NCBI RefSeq assembly: GCF_900141745.1
Contig: NZ_FSRM01000001.1
Coordinates: 1,116,001-1,180,000 of the forward strand
DNA from: Paraburkholderia phenazinium
GTDB taxonomy: Bacteria > Pseudomonadota > Gammaproteobacteria > Burkholderiales > Burkholderiaceae
DNA length: 64,000 nt
Direction: 5' to 3'
Positions 17,494-27,296 of the stretch are shown here, piece by piece (the stretch's first letter is position 1; every line of letters starts with the position of its first letter). Under the pieces are notes generated by a model. That model saw only the letters and a list, made by a program, of their open reading frames with translations. It was not told the origin of the DNA and did no database searches. The position numbers were made by a program, and so were the translations under genes.

Positions 17494-19110
17494 TTAGTGC
17501 GCCAGCAGGTACATGTCCTGCGAGGCACGCTGATCCACATAGTTGGTCGGCAGATAGCCGCCCACATACGGTTTCACGAGCCGGTCGGCCGAGTACTGGA
17601 ACAGCGGGATCAGCGGCGTTTGGCTCATGGCCAGATTGTGCGCCTGAGTGAGCAGGGCGGTGCGTTTCTGGTCGTCGAGTTGCAGGTTGCCCTGATCGAT
17701 GAGTGCGTCGACCTTCGGGTCGCAGAACTGCTGGTCGTTCTGCACGTCGTTGCAGCGCAATTGATCGAAGTACGACATCGCGTCGTTATAGTCGACGAAC
17801 CAGCCATCGCGCGAGGCCTGTACCTTGCCGGCATGGCGTTCGCTCAGCAGTACCTTGTATTCGACGTTCTCCAGCTTCGCGTTCACGCCGAGCTTGGTGC
17901 GCCATTCGGAGGTTGAGAAGAGTGCCACCTTCTTATGGAGATCGCTGGTGTTGTACGTCAGGGTGAAGGTCAGGGGCTTCGCATCCGAATAGCCCGCTGC
18001 CTTCAGCAGACCGCGCGCGTAGTCGACACGCTTGGCCATCGGCCAGCTCGCCCAGTCTGGTGTGTAGACAGCAGCGCCCTTGGTGCCTTTGGCGATGAGG
18101 CCGTACATCGGCACTTCGCCTGCCTGAGTGAGTTTCGACGTCAGCAGGTCGCGGTCGATCACCATCGAAAGCGCCTGGCGCACGCGCGGGTCGCGGAATG
18201 CCGGGTCGGTGTTGTTCAGGCTGTAGAAGTAGGTTGCAAGCTGCAAACCGGTCTGCAGTTCCTTGCCGAACTGCTTGCTGACCTGGGCATAGACACCCGA
18301 AGGGATCGAATACGTGTAATCGATCTGGCCGGACTGATACATGCGCATCGCCGTCTCGTCGCTTTCCACCGGCACGTACGTGACCTTCGAGATCACCACT
18401 TGCGGCGCGTTCCAGTACTTGGCGTTCTTGACGATCACGATGCGGTTATTCGGCTCCCAGTCGCTCAGCGTGTACGGGCCGTTGCTCACCATGTTGCCGG
18501 GGCGCGTCCAGCTATCGCCGAATTTATCCACCGTTGCTTTGTTTACTGGTGCCATGGCCGGCATGGCGGTGAGTTCGGTGAAGAAAGCGACCGGCACTTC
18601 GGTCTTGACCTCAAGCGTATACGGATCGACAACTCGTGCGGCCAGCGATGTTAGCGGCGCCTTGCCAGCGAGGATCGCTTTTGCGTTCTTGATGAACTCC
18701 GGCAGGATCGTATATTTCGAGCCGGTCTTCGGATCGAGCACACGCTGCCACGCGTAGACGAAATCTGTCGCGGTGACCGGATCGCCATTGCTCCATTTCG
18801 CGTCGTGACGCAGCTTGAAGACCCAGGTGTCGGGAGCAGTACGCGTCCATGACAGGGCGACGCCCGGCACGACTGCGCCGGAAGCGCCGATACGGGTGAG
18901 GCCTTCGAACAGATCGAGCCCAATAGTGTCGCCTGTCCACGATTCGATATGCGCTGGGTCAAGCGACTCGACTTCGGCCGGCACCTGACGCGTGAGTTCC
19001 TGCTTGGCGGCAAGCGTGGTGCCCGGTGGCACTGTGACCGCCGACGCTGCGCCGGCAAAAGTGAGCGTGATCGCTGAGAGCACCGCAGTAAGGGATTGCG
19101 ACAGTTTCAT
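17494..19110 (-). CDS. oppA: Oligopeptide-binding protein (OppA/MppA-like)
   Basis: Periplasmic solute-binding protein that captures peptides and delivers them to OppBCDF. The 538-residue product begins with a Sec signal peptide (MKLSQSLTAVLSAITLTFAG, cleavage likely after AASA). It shows SBP_bac_5 features such as EVESLDPAHIES, GLTRIGASGAVVPGVALSW and KWSNGDPVTATDFVYAW. ATG 19110 gives the signal peptide directly; an upstream in-frame TTG at 19161 would put charged and proline-rich residues in front of it. No strong Shine-Dalgarno sequence is seen. First gene of the operon, preceded by about 680 bp without a gene. Confidence 0.92.
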   Translation of the reverse strand: MKLSQSLTAVLSAITLTFAGAASAVTVPPGTTLAAKQELTRQVPAEVESLDPAHIESWTGDTIGLDLFEGLTRIGASGAVVPGVALSWTRTAPDTWVFKLRHDAKWSNGDPVTATDFVYAWQRVLDPKTGSKYTILPEFIKNAKAILAGKAPLTSLAARVVDPYTLEVKTEVPVAFFTELTAMPAMAPVNKATVDKFGDSWTRPGNMVSNGPYTLSDWEPNNRIVIVKNAKYWNAPQVVISKVTYVPVESDETAMRMYQSGQIDYTYSIPSGVYAQVSKQFGKELQTGLQLATYFYSLNNTDPAFRDPRVRQALSMVIDRDLLTSKLTQAGEVPMYGLIAKGTKGAAVYTPDWASWPMAKRVDYARGLLKAAGYSDAKPLTFTLTYNTSDLHKKVALFSTSEWRTKLGVNAKLENVEYKVLLSERHAGKVQASRDGWFVDYNDAMSYFDQLRCNDVQNDQQFCDPKVDALIDQGNLQLDDQKRTALLTQAHNLAMSQTPLIPLFQYSADRLVKPYVGGYLPTNYVDQRASQDMYLLAH

Positions 19111-19789
19111 AGGCTGGTTCGAAGAAGGAGGTTCAAGAGAAGTCCCCGCCCCGCGCAACAAGGCGGCAGGGGGCGCAGAGCAATGCGTGATGTCGCGGCA
19201 CGACGAGGCTTAGCCGAAGAGGCCGCGCGACAGGACGTCCCGGCCCATGTGCTGGTGGGGACATCGGATGAGGAATGGGGTGTCGGAAGACAGGCGGTGC
19301 CACCGTCCGGCGGCTAATGTCACTTGCATACGTTTCACTTACGATTCTTCCTGTCGTTGTAGCCACAACCATGGACGACTTGCACATCGGCGCACGAGCC
19401 GTGCGCCAGCAGTCATGCGCGTTGTCCGGCAAGCGTTTTGCCGTTGACGCGCAACATTCGTTATCGAAAGTCCCATCAGCGTGCGATGCCGATTGTGTCG
19501 GCGGCACGCTGGTTTGAGGCGACGGCAGCCTAAGCAGAAGGCATGCCAAAAAACGTGGCTCGATTCCGTCCATCCGTCCGGTGTCTGGCCTGGCATGATG
19601 TAACTGGCTGATTGGATTACAAAATGCCAGCCGTGCATGGTTTTCATGATTACCGGCACGGTCGAAACGGTATCGCGCTTATATCACGCCGAAAGAAAAC
19701 GTGATTTTGGATACGCCCAAAGTAGAGGAAACCACCTACCGCCTCCTGGTGCAGCACGCACCAGTTCGGAATCGATTTTGGGCGGGCCT
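19111..19789. other. 679-bp intergenic region upstream of oppA
   Basis: I see no convincing gene. The region separates oppA from the stop of the lrp-type gene, both on the minus strand, so it should carry the opp promoter and leader. A short inverted repeat ATCACG-N11-CGTGAT is at 19683-19705. Minus-strand TATAAG at about 19684-19679 could be a -10, with no clear -35. The short open frames here have no family features and poor ribosome sites. Confidence 0.5.
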
Positions 19790-20248
19790 CTATGGCTCTA
19801 CGGAGACCGAGCGTTTGAGACAGCGCAAGGCAAAGATCGAGCGGCTGTTCTGAAAGCCAGGCAGCCGGTAGAGCTTGCGTCGCAGGAACGACTCGTACCC
19901 TTCGGTGCCTGCCACCGCCACCTTGATCAGATAGTCGTATTCGCCGGACACCAGAAACGCTTCGACCACTTCAGGCAGATCAGCGAGCGCCTCGCCGAAG
20001 CGCTCCAGCGTGCGTTCGTCGTGCTTCTCGAGGGTGACTTCGATGATGACCGTATCGGGCAGCCCAAGCGCCTTCTGGTTGAGCAGCGCGGCATAACCTT
20101 CGATCACGCCCGACTCTTCCAGCGCTCGCACCCGGTTCCAGCACGGCGTGGCCGACAGGCCGACGCGTTCGGCCAGTTTGGCGTTGGACAGACGTCCGTC
20201 GCTGCGCAGTTCGCGCAGGATTCGCTGATCGATCGCGTCGAGCTTCAT
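19790..20248 (-). CDS. Lrp/AsnC family transcriptional regulator
   Basis: A 152-residue regulator with an N-terminal helix-turn-helix (LDAIDQRILRELRSDGRLSNAKLAERVGLSATPCWNRVRALEESGVI) and a C-terminal RAM/ligand-binding domain (about residues 65-150). Such proteins bind amino acids and assemble as octamers. ATG 20248 is preceded by GAGGAC and matches the family start; a start 24 bp earlier is possible. It is divergent from a leucine-type amino acid dehydrogenase, so control of that gene by branched-chain or aromatic amino acids is likely. Confidence 0.92.
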   Translation of the reverse strand: MKLDAIDQRILRELRSDGRLSNAKLAERVGLSATPCWNRVRALEESGVIEGYAALLNQKALGLPDTVIIEVTLEKHDERTLERFGEALADLPEVVEAFLVSGEYDYLIKVAVAGTEGYESFLRRKLYRLPGFQNSRSIFALRCLKRSVSVEP

Positions 20249-20538
20249 GTCGTCCTCTGATGCACTCTCCACATCGCGTCGCGTGGGGAGACGATTCGTC
20301 TTTAGTAAAAAGGAAATATAGGTATTACTTCTGCCATAGGCCGCATCATGCCAGATAAACGGAAGAAATCCCCGGATTTGGACGCATACACTCTTGCCGT
20401 CGAGGCGCGCTCAAATCACGAATACCAGCGCCTCGCCCGTACTCCGCATGCCACCGCGATCCGGACCGCATGCGGCCAGGCGCGAAGCCATCGCTTCGCG
20501 CGGATGCTGAACTCTCCGCCCACAAGGAAGGAATACTG

Positions 20539-21612
20539 ATGGACCGACTGACGACCACTGCCGCCGGCAACCTTTTTGGACTGCACGGTGAACCCGCTCA
20601 CGAACGCATCGTGCTCGCCACCGACGCCGCCTCCGGACTGCAAGCTATCGTTGCTGTCTACAGCACGGCGCGCGGCCCTGCGTTCGGCGGCTGCCGCTTC
20701 TGGCAGTACGCGTCGGAGCACGAGGCGTACAACGACGCACTGCGTCTGTCGCAAGGTATGGCGTTCAAGAACGCGCTGGCCGATCTGCCGTTCGGCGGCG
20801 GCAAGGCCGTGATCCTGCGCCGTCCGGAAGTGCTCGACCGCGCGGCATTGTTCAAGGCGTTCGGACGGCTGGTGCAATCGCTGGAAGGCATCTATATCAC
20901 CGCCGAAGACGTCGGCACGACCGCCGACGATATGCGTGCCGTGCAGAGTGAGACCGGCTTCGTGAGCGGTATCCCGCGCGATAACGACGTCTATGGTGGC
21001 AACCCGTCGCCGCGCACTGCCTATGGCGTGTTCACAGGCTTGCAGGCGGCCGTGCAAGCGGCGCTTGGGCGCAAGACGCTCGACGGCGTTTCGGTTGCGG
21101 TACAGGGCCTCGGCTCGGTAGGTTGGGATCTGTGCGAACGTCTGCATCAAGCGGGCGCGCTGCTGATCGTGTCGGATATCGACGCCGCTAAAACGGCCCG
21201 CGCCCAGCAACTCTTCAATGCGCGCGTGGTGGATACGGCAGAAATCGTCAACGTGGAAGCCGATGTGTTCGCACCGTGTGCGCTGGGCGGCTCGATTTCG
21301 GAATCGGTCGCGAAGCAGTGCCGTTTCAAGGTGGTGGCGGGCGGCGCGAACAATCAGTTGATCTCGCTGGCGGAAGGCGATGTGCTGCATCAGCGCGGCA
21401 TCTTCTACGCGCCGGACTTCCTCGTGAACGCAGGCGGCATTATTAGTTGCGTGCGGGAATATCAGGGCTCGGGTGAAGAGCAGGCCGTGCTTGCCGAAGT
21501 CGCGCAGATCGGTCCGCGGGTCTTCGAACTGGCGGAGCGCGTGCGCGCGACTGGTGTTGCTCCGGCACGCGCCGCAGTGGCGTGGGCGCGTGAAAAGATG
21601 GTGGCCTGCTAA
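20539..21612 (+). CDS. Glu/Leu/Phe/Val dehydrogenase (leucine/phenylalanine dehydrogenase type)
   Basis: NAD-dependent oxidative deaminase of a branched-chain or aromatic L-amino acid. The 357-residue protein has the substrate-site motif DLPFGGGKAVI with the catalytic-site Lys89, a second active-site Lys77 in MAFKNAL, and a Rossmann motif VQGLGSVGWDL. Its length fits leucine/phenylalanine/valine dehydrogenases rather than the longer glutamate dehydrogenases. AAGGAAGGAA precedes the ATG. It is divergent from an Lrp-type gene across 290 bp. Which amino acid it prefers cannot be decided from sequence. Confidence 0.9.
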   Translation: MDRLTTTAAGNLFGLHGEPAHERIVLATDAASGLQAIVAVYSTARGPAFGGCRFWQYASEHEAYNDALRLSQGMAFKNALADLPFGGGKAVILRRPEVLDRAALFKAFGRLVQSLEGIYITAEDVGTTADDMRAVQSETGFVSGIPRDNDVYGGNPSPRTAYGVFTGLQAAVQAALGRKTLDGVSVAVQGLGSVGWDLCERLHQAGALLIVSDIDAAKTARAQQLFNARVVDTAEIVNVEADVFAPCALGGSISESVAKQCRFKVVAGGANNQLISLAEGDVLHQRGIFYAPDFLVNAGGIISCVREYQGSGEEQAVLAEVAQIGPRVFELAERVRATGVAPARAAVAWAREKMVAC

Positions 21613-21650
21613 GGCGGCGGCGCAAACACTCGCCACCGCATTGATGCAAT

Positions 21651-21700
21651 GACGTGCTGGAGTGGGTCCGCTAGCGGTTCAGATACTCCTCCAGCACGTC
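21651..21700. repeat. Long inverted repeat between convergent genes
   Basis: GACGTGCTGGAG (21651-21662) and CTCCAGCACGTC (21689-21700) form a perfect 12-bp stem. The 26-base loop holds a second palindrome, CCGCTAGCGG (21668-21677). It lies in the 133-bp gap between the dehydrogenase and lrgB stops. There is no T run, so it may be a Rho-independent-like barrier or simply a structured element. Confidence 0.55.
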
Positions 21701-21745
21701 GTGCGCGAAGCAACTTCACGCACGACGACGAAACGCCGCCTTGGC

Positions 21746-22486
21746 TCAACGCATGAGCCAAGGCGCAATCGCCGGCAGCAGCACCGGCACGACAAACGCC
21801 GTGAATACTCCGTTCAGGCCCATTCCAAGTCCCGCGAACGCCCCCATCTCTTCGCTCACCTGAAAGGCACGCGCAGTGCCGATCCCATGCGAGGCCACGC
21901 CGAGCGCAAAGCCGCGCACTTCGGGTTCTGTCACGCGCAGCAGGTTCAGGATCGAGCGTGCGAAGACCGCGCCGAACACACCGGTCGTAATCACCAGCAC
22001 GGCAGTCAGCGACGGAATACCGCCGATCTCGGCCGCCACGGCCATCGCGATCGGCGTCGTCACCGATTTAGGCGCGAGCGACGCGATGGTCTGATGCGAA
22101 GCGCCGAACAACGCCGCCACGCCCACTGCCGACGCAATCGCCGTCAACGAACCCGCCACCAGACCGCCGATCAAGGGCCACGCCGCGCGCCTCAGCTTCG
22201 GCCATTGCCGGTAAAGCGGCAGCGCCAGCGCGACCGTTGCCGGCCCGAGCAGGAAATGGACGAACTGCGCTCCTTCGAAGTAGGTCGCGTAGGGTGTGCC
22301 GGTGATTTCGAGCAGCATCACGAGCAACGCCACCGCGATCAGCACCGGATTGACGAGCGGGTTGAAGCGCGACTTCGCATACAGGGCCTGGGCAATCAGA
22401 TAGGCGAGCAGCGTGATGGTCAGCCCGAGCAGCGGACTCGCGGCGAGATAGACCCAGATGGCGCCGAGTTTGGGAATCGCGCTCAT
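21746..22486 (-). CDS. lrgB: LrgB/CidB family membrane protein
   Basis: A 246-residue inner-membrane protein of the LrgB family, with about eight hydrophobic segments and the conserved C-terminal region ASHGIGTARAFQVSEEMGAFAGLGMGLNG. LrgA/LrgB pairs are described as holin/antiholin-like regulators of murein hydrolase activity; in several bacteria they act as small-metabolite (for example pyruvate) transporters. The start overlaps the lrgA stop by 4 bp (ATGA), so the two are translationally coupled. Confidence 0.9.
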   Translation of the reverse strand: MSAIPKLGAIWVYLAASPLLGLTITLLAYLIAQALYAKSRFNPLVNPVLIAVALLVMLLEITGTPYATYFEGAQFVHFLLGPATVALALPLYRQWPKLRRAAWPLIGGLVAGSLTAIASAVGVAALFGASHQTIASLAPKSVTTPIAMAVAAEIGGIPSLTAVLVITTGVFGAVFARSILNLLRVTEPEVRGFALGVASHGIGTARAFQVSEEMGAFAGLGMGLNGVFTAFVVPVLLPAIAPWLMR

Positions 22487-22881
22487 TGCGCACGCTCCTG
22501 CGCAGCCGGTTCGTTGCGCTGCCGCCGCAGCAACGCGCGAGTGACGAGCGCAGTGACGGCAATCGCCAGGGTCGTGCTGACGACGAGCGAGACCACCACG
22601 GCCAGCGCATCGCCGCGGACCTTGCCGGCCGACACCATGATGCCGACACCTGCCGGGATGAACAGCAGCGAAAGATGACGCAGCAGTTCCAGCGCGGTCG
22701 GCTCGATCGCGTCTGCGATTTGCGGGCGCAGCATGAGAAAGCCGAATAGCAACAGCATGCCGATCACCGGCCCCGGCACCGGCAGCTTGAACAGATAAGA
22801 AACGCCTTCACCGAGGCATTGGAACACCAGCAAGGTCGCAAGGGCGCGGAGCATGAGCACGGTCCGGTAGGGCGTCGGCAT
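22483..22881 (-). CDS. lrgA: CidA/LrgA family membrane protein
   Basis: A 132-residue holin-like membrane protein with four hydrophobic helices. The family motif LPVPGPVIGMLLLFGFL is clear at about residues 32-48, followed by LSLLFIPAGVGIM. It is the first gene of an lrgA-lrgB operon. The start is uncertain: ATG 22881 has no good ribosome site, and an in-frame ATG at 22854 would begin directly at the first helix. The downstream gene overlaps by 4 bp. Confidence 0.88.
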   Translation of the reverse strand: MPTPYRTVLMLRALATLLVFQCLGEGVSYLFKLPVPGPVIGMLLLFGFLMLRPQIADAIEPTALELLRHLSLLFIPAGVGIMVSAGKVRGDALAVVVSLVVSTTLAIAVTALVTRALLRRQRNEPAAQERAQ

Positions 22882-23123
22882 CCAGCCGGCGCGAGGTTTG
22901 CAAGGCTACCAGTATCCAGGATTGGGTGTCGTGAAGAGAAACGGTAAGGGTAATTGTCTGACGAACCATAAAGTTTTCGGCAAAACGGCCGTAGTCCATC
23001 CTGTGGGGCGTTCGCTTAAATTTTAATCAAGTTGCGGACCTGGCCGAGGGGGCTTGGGCGCAGCACGCCTGACCGGAGCTTCTCGCTAACCGCCGGCAGG
23101 TCGCCCAATGGAGATTTGCCCAA

Positions 23124-24764
23124 ATGCTTAACAAGCTGTCAATCCGCACCTGCCTGACCTTGATGGTCGCCTTCTTCGGCGTCGTACTGCTAATCGGGGC
23201 GGCGGCGGGTCTGCTGTCGTTGCGTGCCAGTAACGACTCGCTGCAGCAGATGTACACGGTAGATACGCCAGCCGTTGCCGATCTCGAGGGAAGCGCCGGC
23301 CAGTTGCTGCGGCTGCGCCTTGCGCTGGCTACCTACGCCTCGCTCTCCGACCTGAACGATCAGGATGGCGCGTCGGCGGTCCTGCAGCGCTTCGACCAGT
23401 ATCTGAAGATCTCAAACGACCGCCTTGCTCACTATGTCAGCCGCGCCGGTTCGGGTGACGAAGAGCAACGTCTCATCAAGGACATGCAGGACAAGCGCGA
23501 CATCTTCCTGCACGAAGGCGTCGAACCGGCGATGGCCGCGCTCAAGTCGGGCGACAAGACATCTTTCCAGCAACTGCAGGCGCACAAACTGCCCTCGCTC
23601 TACAACGCCTATGAAAAGGCGATGCTCACGCTGGAGCAACTGCAACTGAACCACGGCGCGCAACGCTATCAGGATGCGCAGGACCGCTTCTTTGCAATCA
23701 GCGTTGCGGTTGCGGTGGGCATGGTGCTGGCGCTGGTGTTTTCGTGGCTTGCGCGAGTGGTGCTGGTGCGGGCGATCGTGCACCCGGTGGATGCGACCAT
23801 CGGGCAGTTTCAGCGGATCGCCGAGGGCGACCTGACGGGCCGCATCGAAGTCATCAGCGACAACGAAATGGGCAAGCTCGCAGCAGCCCTGCGCAAGATG
23901 CAGGATTCGCTGATCTCGACGGTCAATATCGTTCGTCAGGGTACCGAATCGATCGATACGGGCGTCAGCGAAATCGCTGCCGGCAACACCGACCTGTCGC
24001 AGCGTACGGAAGAGCAGGCGGCGTCGCTCGAAGAGACCGCGGCAAGCATCGAAGAGCTGACCTCCACCGTCAAACAGACCGCCGAGAACGCCAAGCAGGC
24101 GAGCTCGCTGGCGCAAGGCGCTTCGACGCTGGCGGCGCAGGGCGGCGAGTTGACCCAGCAGGTGGTGGGCACCATGAATCACATGGTGGACGATTCGCGC
24201 CGGATCGCCGACATCGTCGGAGTGATCGAAGGCATTGCATTCCAGACCAATATCCTCGCGCTTAATGCAGCGGTCGAAGCGGCGCGCGCGGGCGAGCAAG
24301 GCCGCGGCTTCGCGGTGGTGGCGAGCGAAGTGCGCTCGCTCGCGCAGCGCAGCGCCGGTGCTGCCAAAGAGATCAAGACGATGATCGACGACTCGACCGC
24401 GCGCGTGCAGACGGGGGCGCAACTGGTCGAGCGTTCGGGTACGACGATGACGGAAATCGTCGGCGCGATTGCTCGCGTGAGCGCGATCATGGGCGAGATT
24501 GCCGCTGCGGCGACGGAGCAGAGCACCGGCATCGATCAGGTCAATCTCGCCGTCGCACAGATGGATGAAGTCACGCAGCAGAACGCGGCGCTGGTGGAGC
24601 AGGCTGCGGCGGCTGCCAGTTCGCTGGAAGATCAGGCGCGCCGTTTGACGTCTGCGGTCGCGGTGTTCCGTACTGGATCGGGCTCCGGCGCTGCGTCCGT
24701 GCGGTCACCGGCAACGGGCCGCGCGCACACGGGCGTCGGCCGCACCGAGCCGGTCGCGGCGTAG
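23124..24764 (+). CDS. Methyl-accepting chemotaxis protein (Tar-type)
   Basis: A transmembrane chemoreceptor of 546 residues. A first membrane helix (about residues 10-33) is followed by a periplasmic four-helix-bundle sensor domain of the TarH/4HB type (about 34-190), a second helix ([21 protein letters not shown], about 193-213), a HAMP domain (about 215-268) and the signalling domain. The hairpin tip reads [31 protein letters not shown] (split here across known conserved blocks). The C-terminus is Ala/Gly/Arg-rich and lacks an NWETF-type CheR tether. No chemotaxis genes are nearby. The ligand is unknown. Confidence 0.93.
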   Translation: MLNKLSIRTCLTLMVAFFGVVLLIGAAAGLLSLRASNDSLQQMYTVDTPAVADLEGSAGQLLRLRLALATYASLSDLNDQDGASAVLQRFDQYLKISNDRLAHYVSRAGSGDEEQRLIKDMQDKRDIFLHEGVEPAMAALKSGDKTSFQQLQAHKLPSLYNAYEKAMLTLEQLQLNHGAQRYQDAQDRFFAISVAVAVGMVLALVFSWLARVVLVRAIVHPVDATIGQFQRIAEGDLTGRIEVISDNEMGKLAAALRKMQDSLISTVNIVRQGTESIDTGVSEIAAGNTDLSQRTEEQAASLEETAASIEELTSTVKQTAENAKQASSLAQGASTLAAQGGELTQQVVGTMNHMVDDSRRIADIVGVIEGIAFQTNILALNAAVEAARAGEQGRGFAVVASEVRSLAQRSAGAAKEIKTMIDDSTARVQTGAQLVERSGTTMTEIVGAIARVSAIMGEIAAAATEQSTGIDQVNLAVAQMDEVTQQNAALVEQAAAAASSLEDQARRLTSAVAVFRTGSGSGAASVRSPATGRAHTGVGRTEPVAA

Positions 24765-24861
24765 AGCGGTCGCTGCTGCCTGTCGACTGAAAGACCGGTA
24801 GCGGCGTAGCGTGTGGTGAGCGGCGCAACTGTGCCGCTGACTGCGCGCGGCCGCCGGGATG

Positions 24862-25674
24862 TCAAGGCTGCGCTGCATAGTACTTCGCCAGCCCGTCGAT
24901 TTCCTCCGGCGTCAGATGCCGCGCGACGTTGCGCATCTGTTCGTTGATGTCGTTATGCCGTTCTCCGCTCGCAAAGCGCTGCATTTGCGCGGCCAGATAG
25001 ATCGACGATTGCCCACCTAGCCACGGCGCAGCGCCTTTGCGGTCGAGTTGCCCGTGGCACGCTGCGCACGGTGCAATATTGCGGATCGGGTCGCCCTGCA
25101 TAGCGAGCCTGACCGCGCTGGCGTCCTGAGCAGTGTCGGTAGCGCCGGGTTCTGCCGGTGCGGCACGCTGCAGCGAGGCGTAATAGGCCGCCAGATCGTG
25201 CAGATCCTGATCGCTGCGATTGTGGATGATCGGCTGCATGATCGCGTTGGCGCGCAGTCCGTTCTGATAGTCGCGCAACTCCTTGTAGATCACATCGGCG
25301 TATTGGCCGGCCAACGCAGGAGCCGTCACCTGTACGGTGCCGAGCACGCCGTGGCACATCGAGCAGTTCTGCGTGGCGAGCGTCGCACCGCGTCCAATCG
25401 AAACCGCATCTGGATTGGCATAGCGCGCTGGCGGCAACACCACCACGTCGCTTGGCGCGGGCCCCGCGATGTTCGCTCCGCCACCGTACCAGCTCGACGG
25501 TGCGCCTGCCGCGCTGCAGATGGTCGCCCACAAGCCGTGCCCGGTGAAATCTCTGTTGGCTGACGGCAGCCAGATAAAGCCGATCAGGATCGAAATCACT
25601 GCAAGCACGAGCGTTCCGCCTACGCTCGTCACGAACCATGGATTGCGCAAGCTGAAGACCCGTTCGTAATTCAT
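24862..25674 (-). CDS. Membrane-anchored diheme cytochrome c
   Basis: A 270-residue protein with one N-terminal membrane helix (about residues 15-35, VTSVGGTLVLAVISILIGFIW) and two c-type heme motifs, CSMCH and CAACH, exposed to the periplasm. The two-domain layout resembles cytochrome c4. Its ATG overlaps the stop of the oxidase subunit I gene by 4 bp (ATGA), so it is the last gene of the oxidase operon and probably hands electrons to the CuA site of subunit II. A longer frame starting at 25785 would overlap subunit I heavily and lacks features. Confidence 0.88.
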   Translation of the reverse strand: MNYERVFSLRNPWFVTSVGGTLVLAVISILIGFIWLPSANRDFTGHGLWATICSAAGAPSSWYGGGANIAGPAPSDVVVLPPARYANPDAVSIGRGATLATQNCSMCHGVLGTVQVTAPALAGQYADVIYKELRDYQNGLRANAIMQPIIHNRSDQDLHDLAAYYASLQRAAPAEPGATDTAQDASAVRLAMQGDPIRNIAPCAACHGQLDRKGAAPWLGGQSSIYLAAQMQRFASGERHNDINEQMRNVARHLTPEEIDGLAKYYAAQP

Positions 25675-27296
25675 CGCTGCGCTCCGACGACGACCGCCGG
25701 CACGGAAGTCTGCTGCAGCCGCAGTAACTGGAAGACCGGCACGCTGTAGTTGACGATTGTCAGCGCGATCATCAACGAGACCCACAGGCCGAAGCTGTTC
25801 AGCGCGGCGGGCACGTGATCGACCGGATGGATGGCGAGACTAAAGCGAAATTCCTTGGGTTGTATGAGGGGTCCGAACTGCGATTTCGCAAGGATGTAGA
25901 TGAACAGCACGCCGGAGATCACCAGCACGAAACCGCCGATCGCCGACATCGCCACCCACACTGCCTGCTGCTCGAGACCGGGCGCGTTGTAGTCGTAGTA
26001 GGCCATGCGTCGCGGCGCGCCGAGCAGGCCGACGTAGTGCCACGGCAGCGTCACGACCATCATGCCGATGAACCACAGCCATAGTTGGGTCCGCACGAGA
26101 CCCAGCGAACACAGCGCGCGTCCGGTGAGCTGAGGCCACAATTCGTAGGCGATCGCGAAGTACATGATGACGATGGCGCCGCCGAAGATCAGATGGAAGT
26201 GACCGGTGACCCATTGCGTGTTGTGGATCGTCGAGTTCAACTGGTAGCTCATGTTGATGAGGCCACCCGCACCGCCTAGCCCCAGCATGACGAACGAGAA
26301 CGCGAGCACCAGCATCATTGGATTGCGCCACGGCAGCGCGGTCAGCCAGCCGAACGCGCCCTTGCCGCCGCGCAGTCGGCCGGCGATTTCAACCGACGCG
26401 CAGATCGTGAACACGGTGAGCAAGGTCGGCACAGACACCATCCCGGTGAACACCGCGTGCAGGAATTTGAAGCCCGCACCGACCTGCGGATCGGCGAACA
26501 GATGGTGAATGCCGATCGGCATCGCGAAGATCAGGAACAGGATGAACGAGACGCGCGCCATCGAATCGCTGTAGAGCCGTCCGCCGATCGCGCCAGGCAC
26601 CATCGTGTAGTACGCGATATACGCGGGGATCAGCCAGAAGTAGACGATCGCATGCAGCGTCCACGAGAACAGGACGCGGGAGAGACCGGCGTCGATGGTG
26701 GTCTTCCAGCCGAATGCGACCGGCAGAATCTGCAGCAGGATTTCAAGCGCGGCGCCGATCGCTGTCCATGCCCACAGATACGCGCCTGCCACGTTCGCGA
26801 ACATCGCCAGCGGCACCGGCTTGACGGGATTGGCGCGCTTCCAGACGCGCAGGTTCACATGCATCAGCGCGACCCAGATCCATGAGCCGACCACCACCAG
26901 CACCACGCCGATGTAATAGAGCGGACTACCAATCATGGGTGGGTAGAAGGTGAACAGCACCGACGCCTGCCCTAGCGACACCGGCACCATGGCGACCACT
27001 GCTCCCACCGCCAGCACAAAGAACGCGGCCCACGCCCATTTGAGTCCTACCAGTGGCTGGCGCAATGCGAGCTCGACGATCGCATAACCGAAACCCATCG
27101 CTACGAGAGTCGGCAGTACATACGCCATCACCGTGCCGTGCGCGGTGACCGAGCGGTAGTACAGCTCAGGGTTGCCGACCCACGGCAGCAGCGGACTTCT
27201 GACCAGCATCTGCCACGAGCCGAGAAAGAGCGCGATCAGAAACGCGATGAAGGCGAGCCAGAAGTGCGCGAGAACGAGTCGCTTAGCGAGAAACAC
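25671..27296 (-). CDS. ba3-type (B-family) cytochrome c oxidase subunit I
   Basis: Catalytic subunit of a B-family heme-copper oxygen reductase, 541 residues with about 13 membrane helices. Metal ligands are visible: the His in SVTAHGTVMAY for the low-spin heme, HAIVYFWLIPAY (CuB His followed by the cross-linked Tyr four residues on), the His pair in GIHHLFADP, and HFHLIFGG for the heme pair. The HxxxY arrangement and the lack of an A-family glutamate motif point to the ba3 type. Such enzymes have high oxygen affinity. It overlaps the subunit II gene by 14 bp. Confidence 0.93.
   Translation of the reverse strand: MFLAKRLVLAHFWLAFIAFLIALFLGSWQMLVRSPLLPWVGNPELYYRSVTAHGTVMAYVLPTLVAMGFGYAIVELALRQPLVGLKWAWAAFFVLAVGAVVAMVPVSLGQASVLFTFYPPMIGSPLYYIGVVLVVVGSWIWVALMHVNLRVWKRANPVKPVPLAMFANVAGAYLWAWTAIGAALEILLQILPVAFGWKTTIDAGLSRVLFSWTLHAIVYFWLIPAYIAYYTMVPGAIGGRLYSDSMARVSFILFLIFAMPIGIHHLFADPQVGAGFKFLHAVFTGMVSVPTLLTVFTICASVEIAGRLRGGKGAFGWLTALPWRNPMMLVLAFSFVMLGLGGAGGLINMSYQLNSTIHNTQWVTGHFHLIFGGAIVIMYFAIAYELWPQLTGRALCSLGLVRTQLWLWFIGMMVVTLPWHYVGLLGAPRRMAYYDYNAPGLEQQAVWVAMSAIGGFVLVISGVLFIYILAKSQFGPLIQPKEFRFSLAIHPVDHVPAALNSFGLWVSLMIALTIVNYSVPVFQLLRLQQTSVPAVVVGAQR

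Noticed and set aside
20348..20539. 63-codon ORF whose TGA overlaps the leucine-type dehydrogenase ATG
   Set aside because: The stop-start overlap is attractive, but there is no ribosome site and no leader-peptide residue bias.
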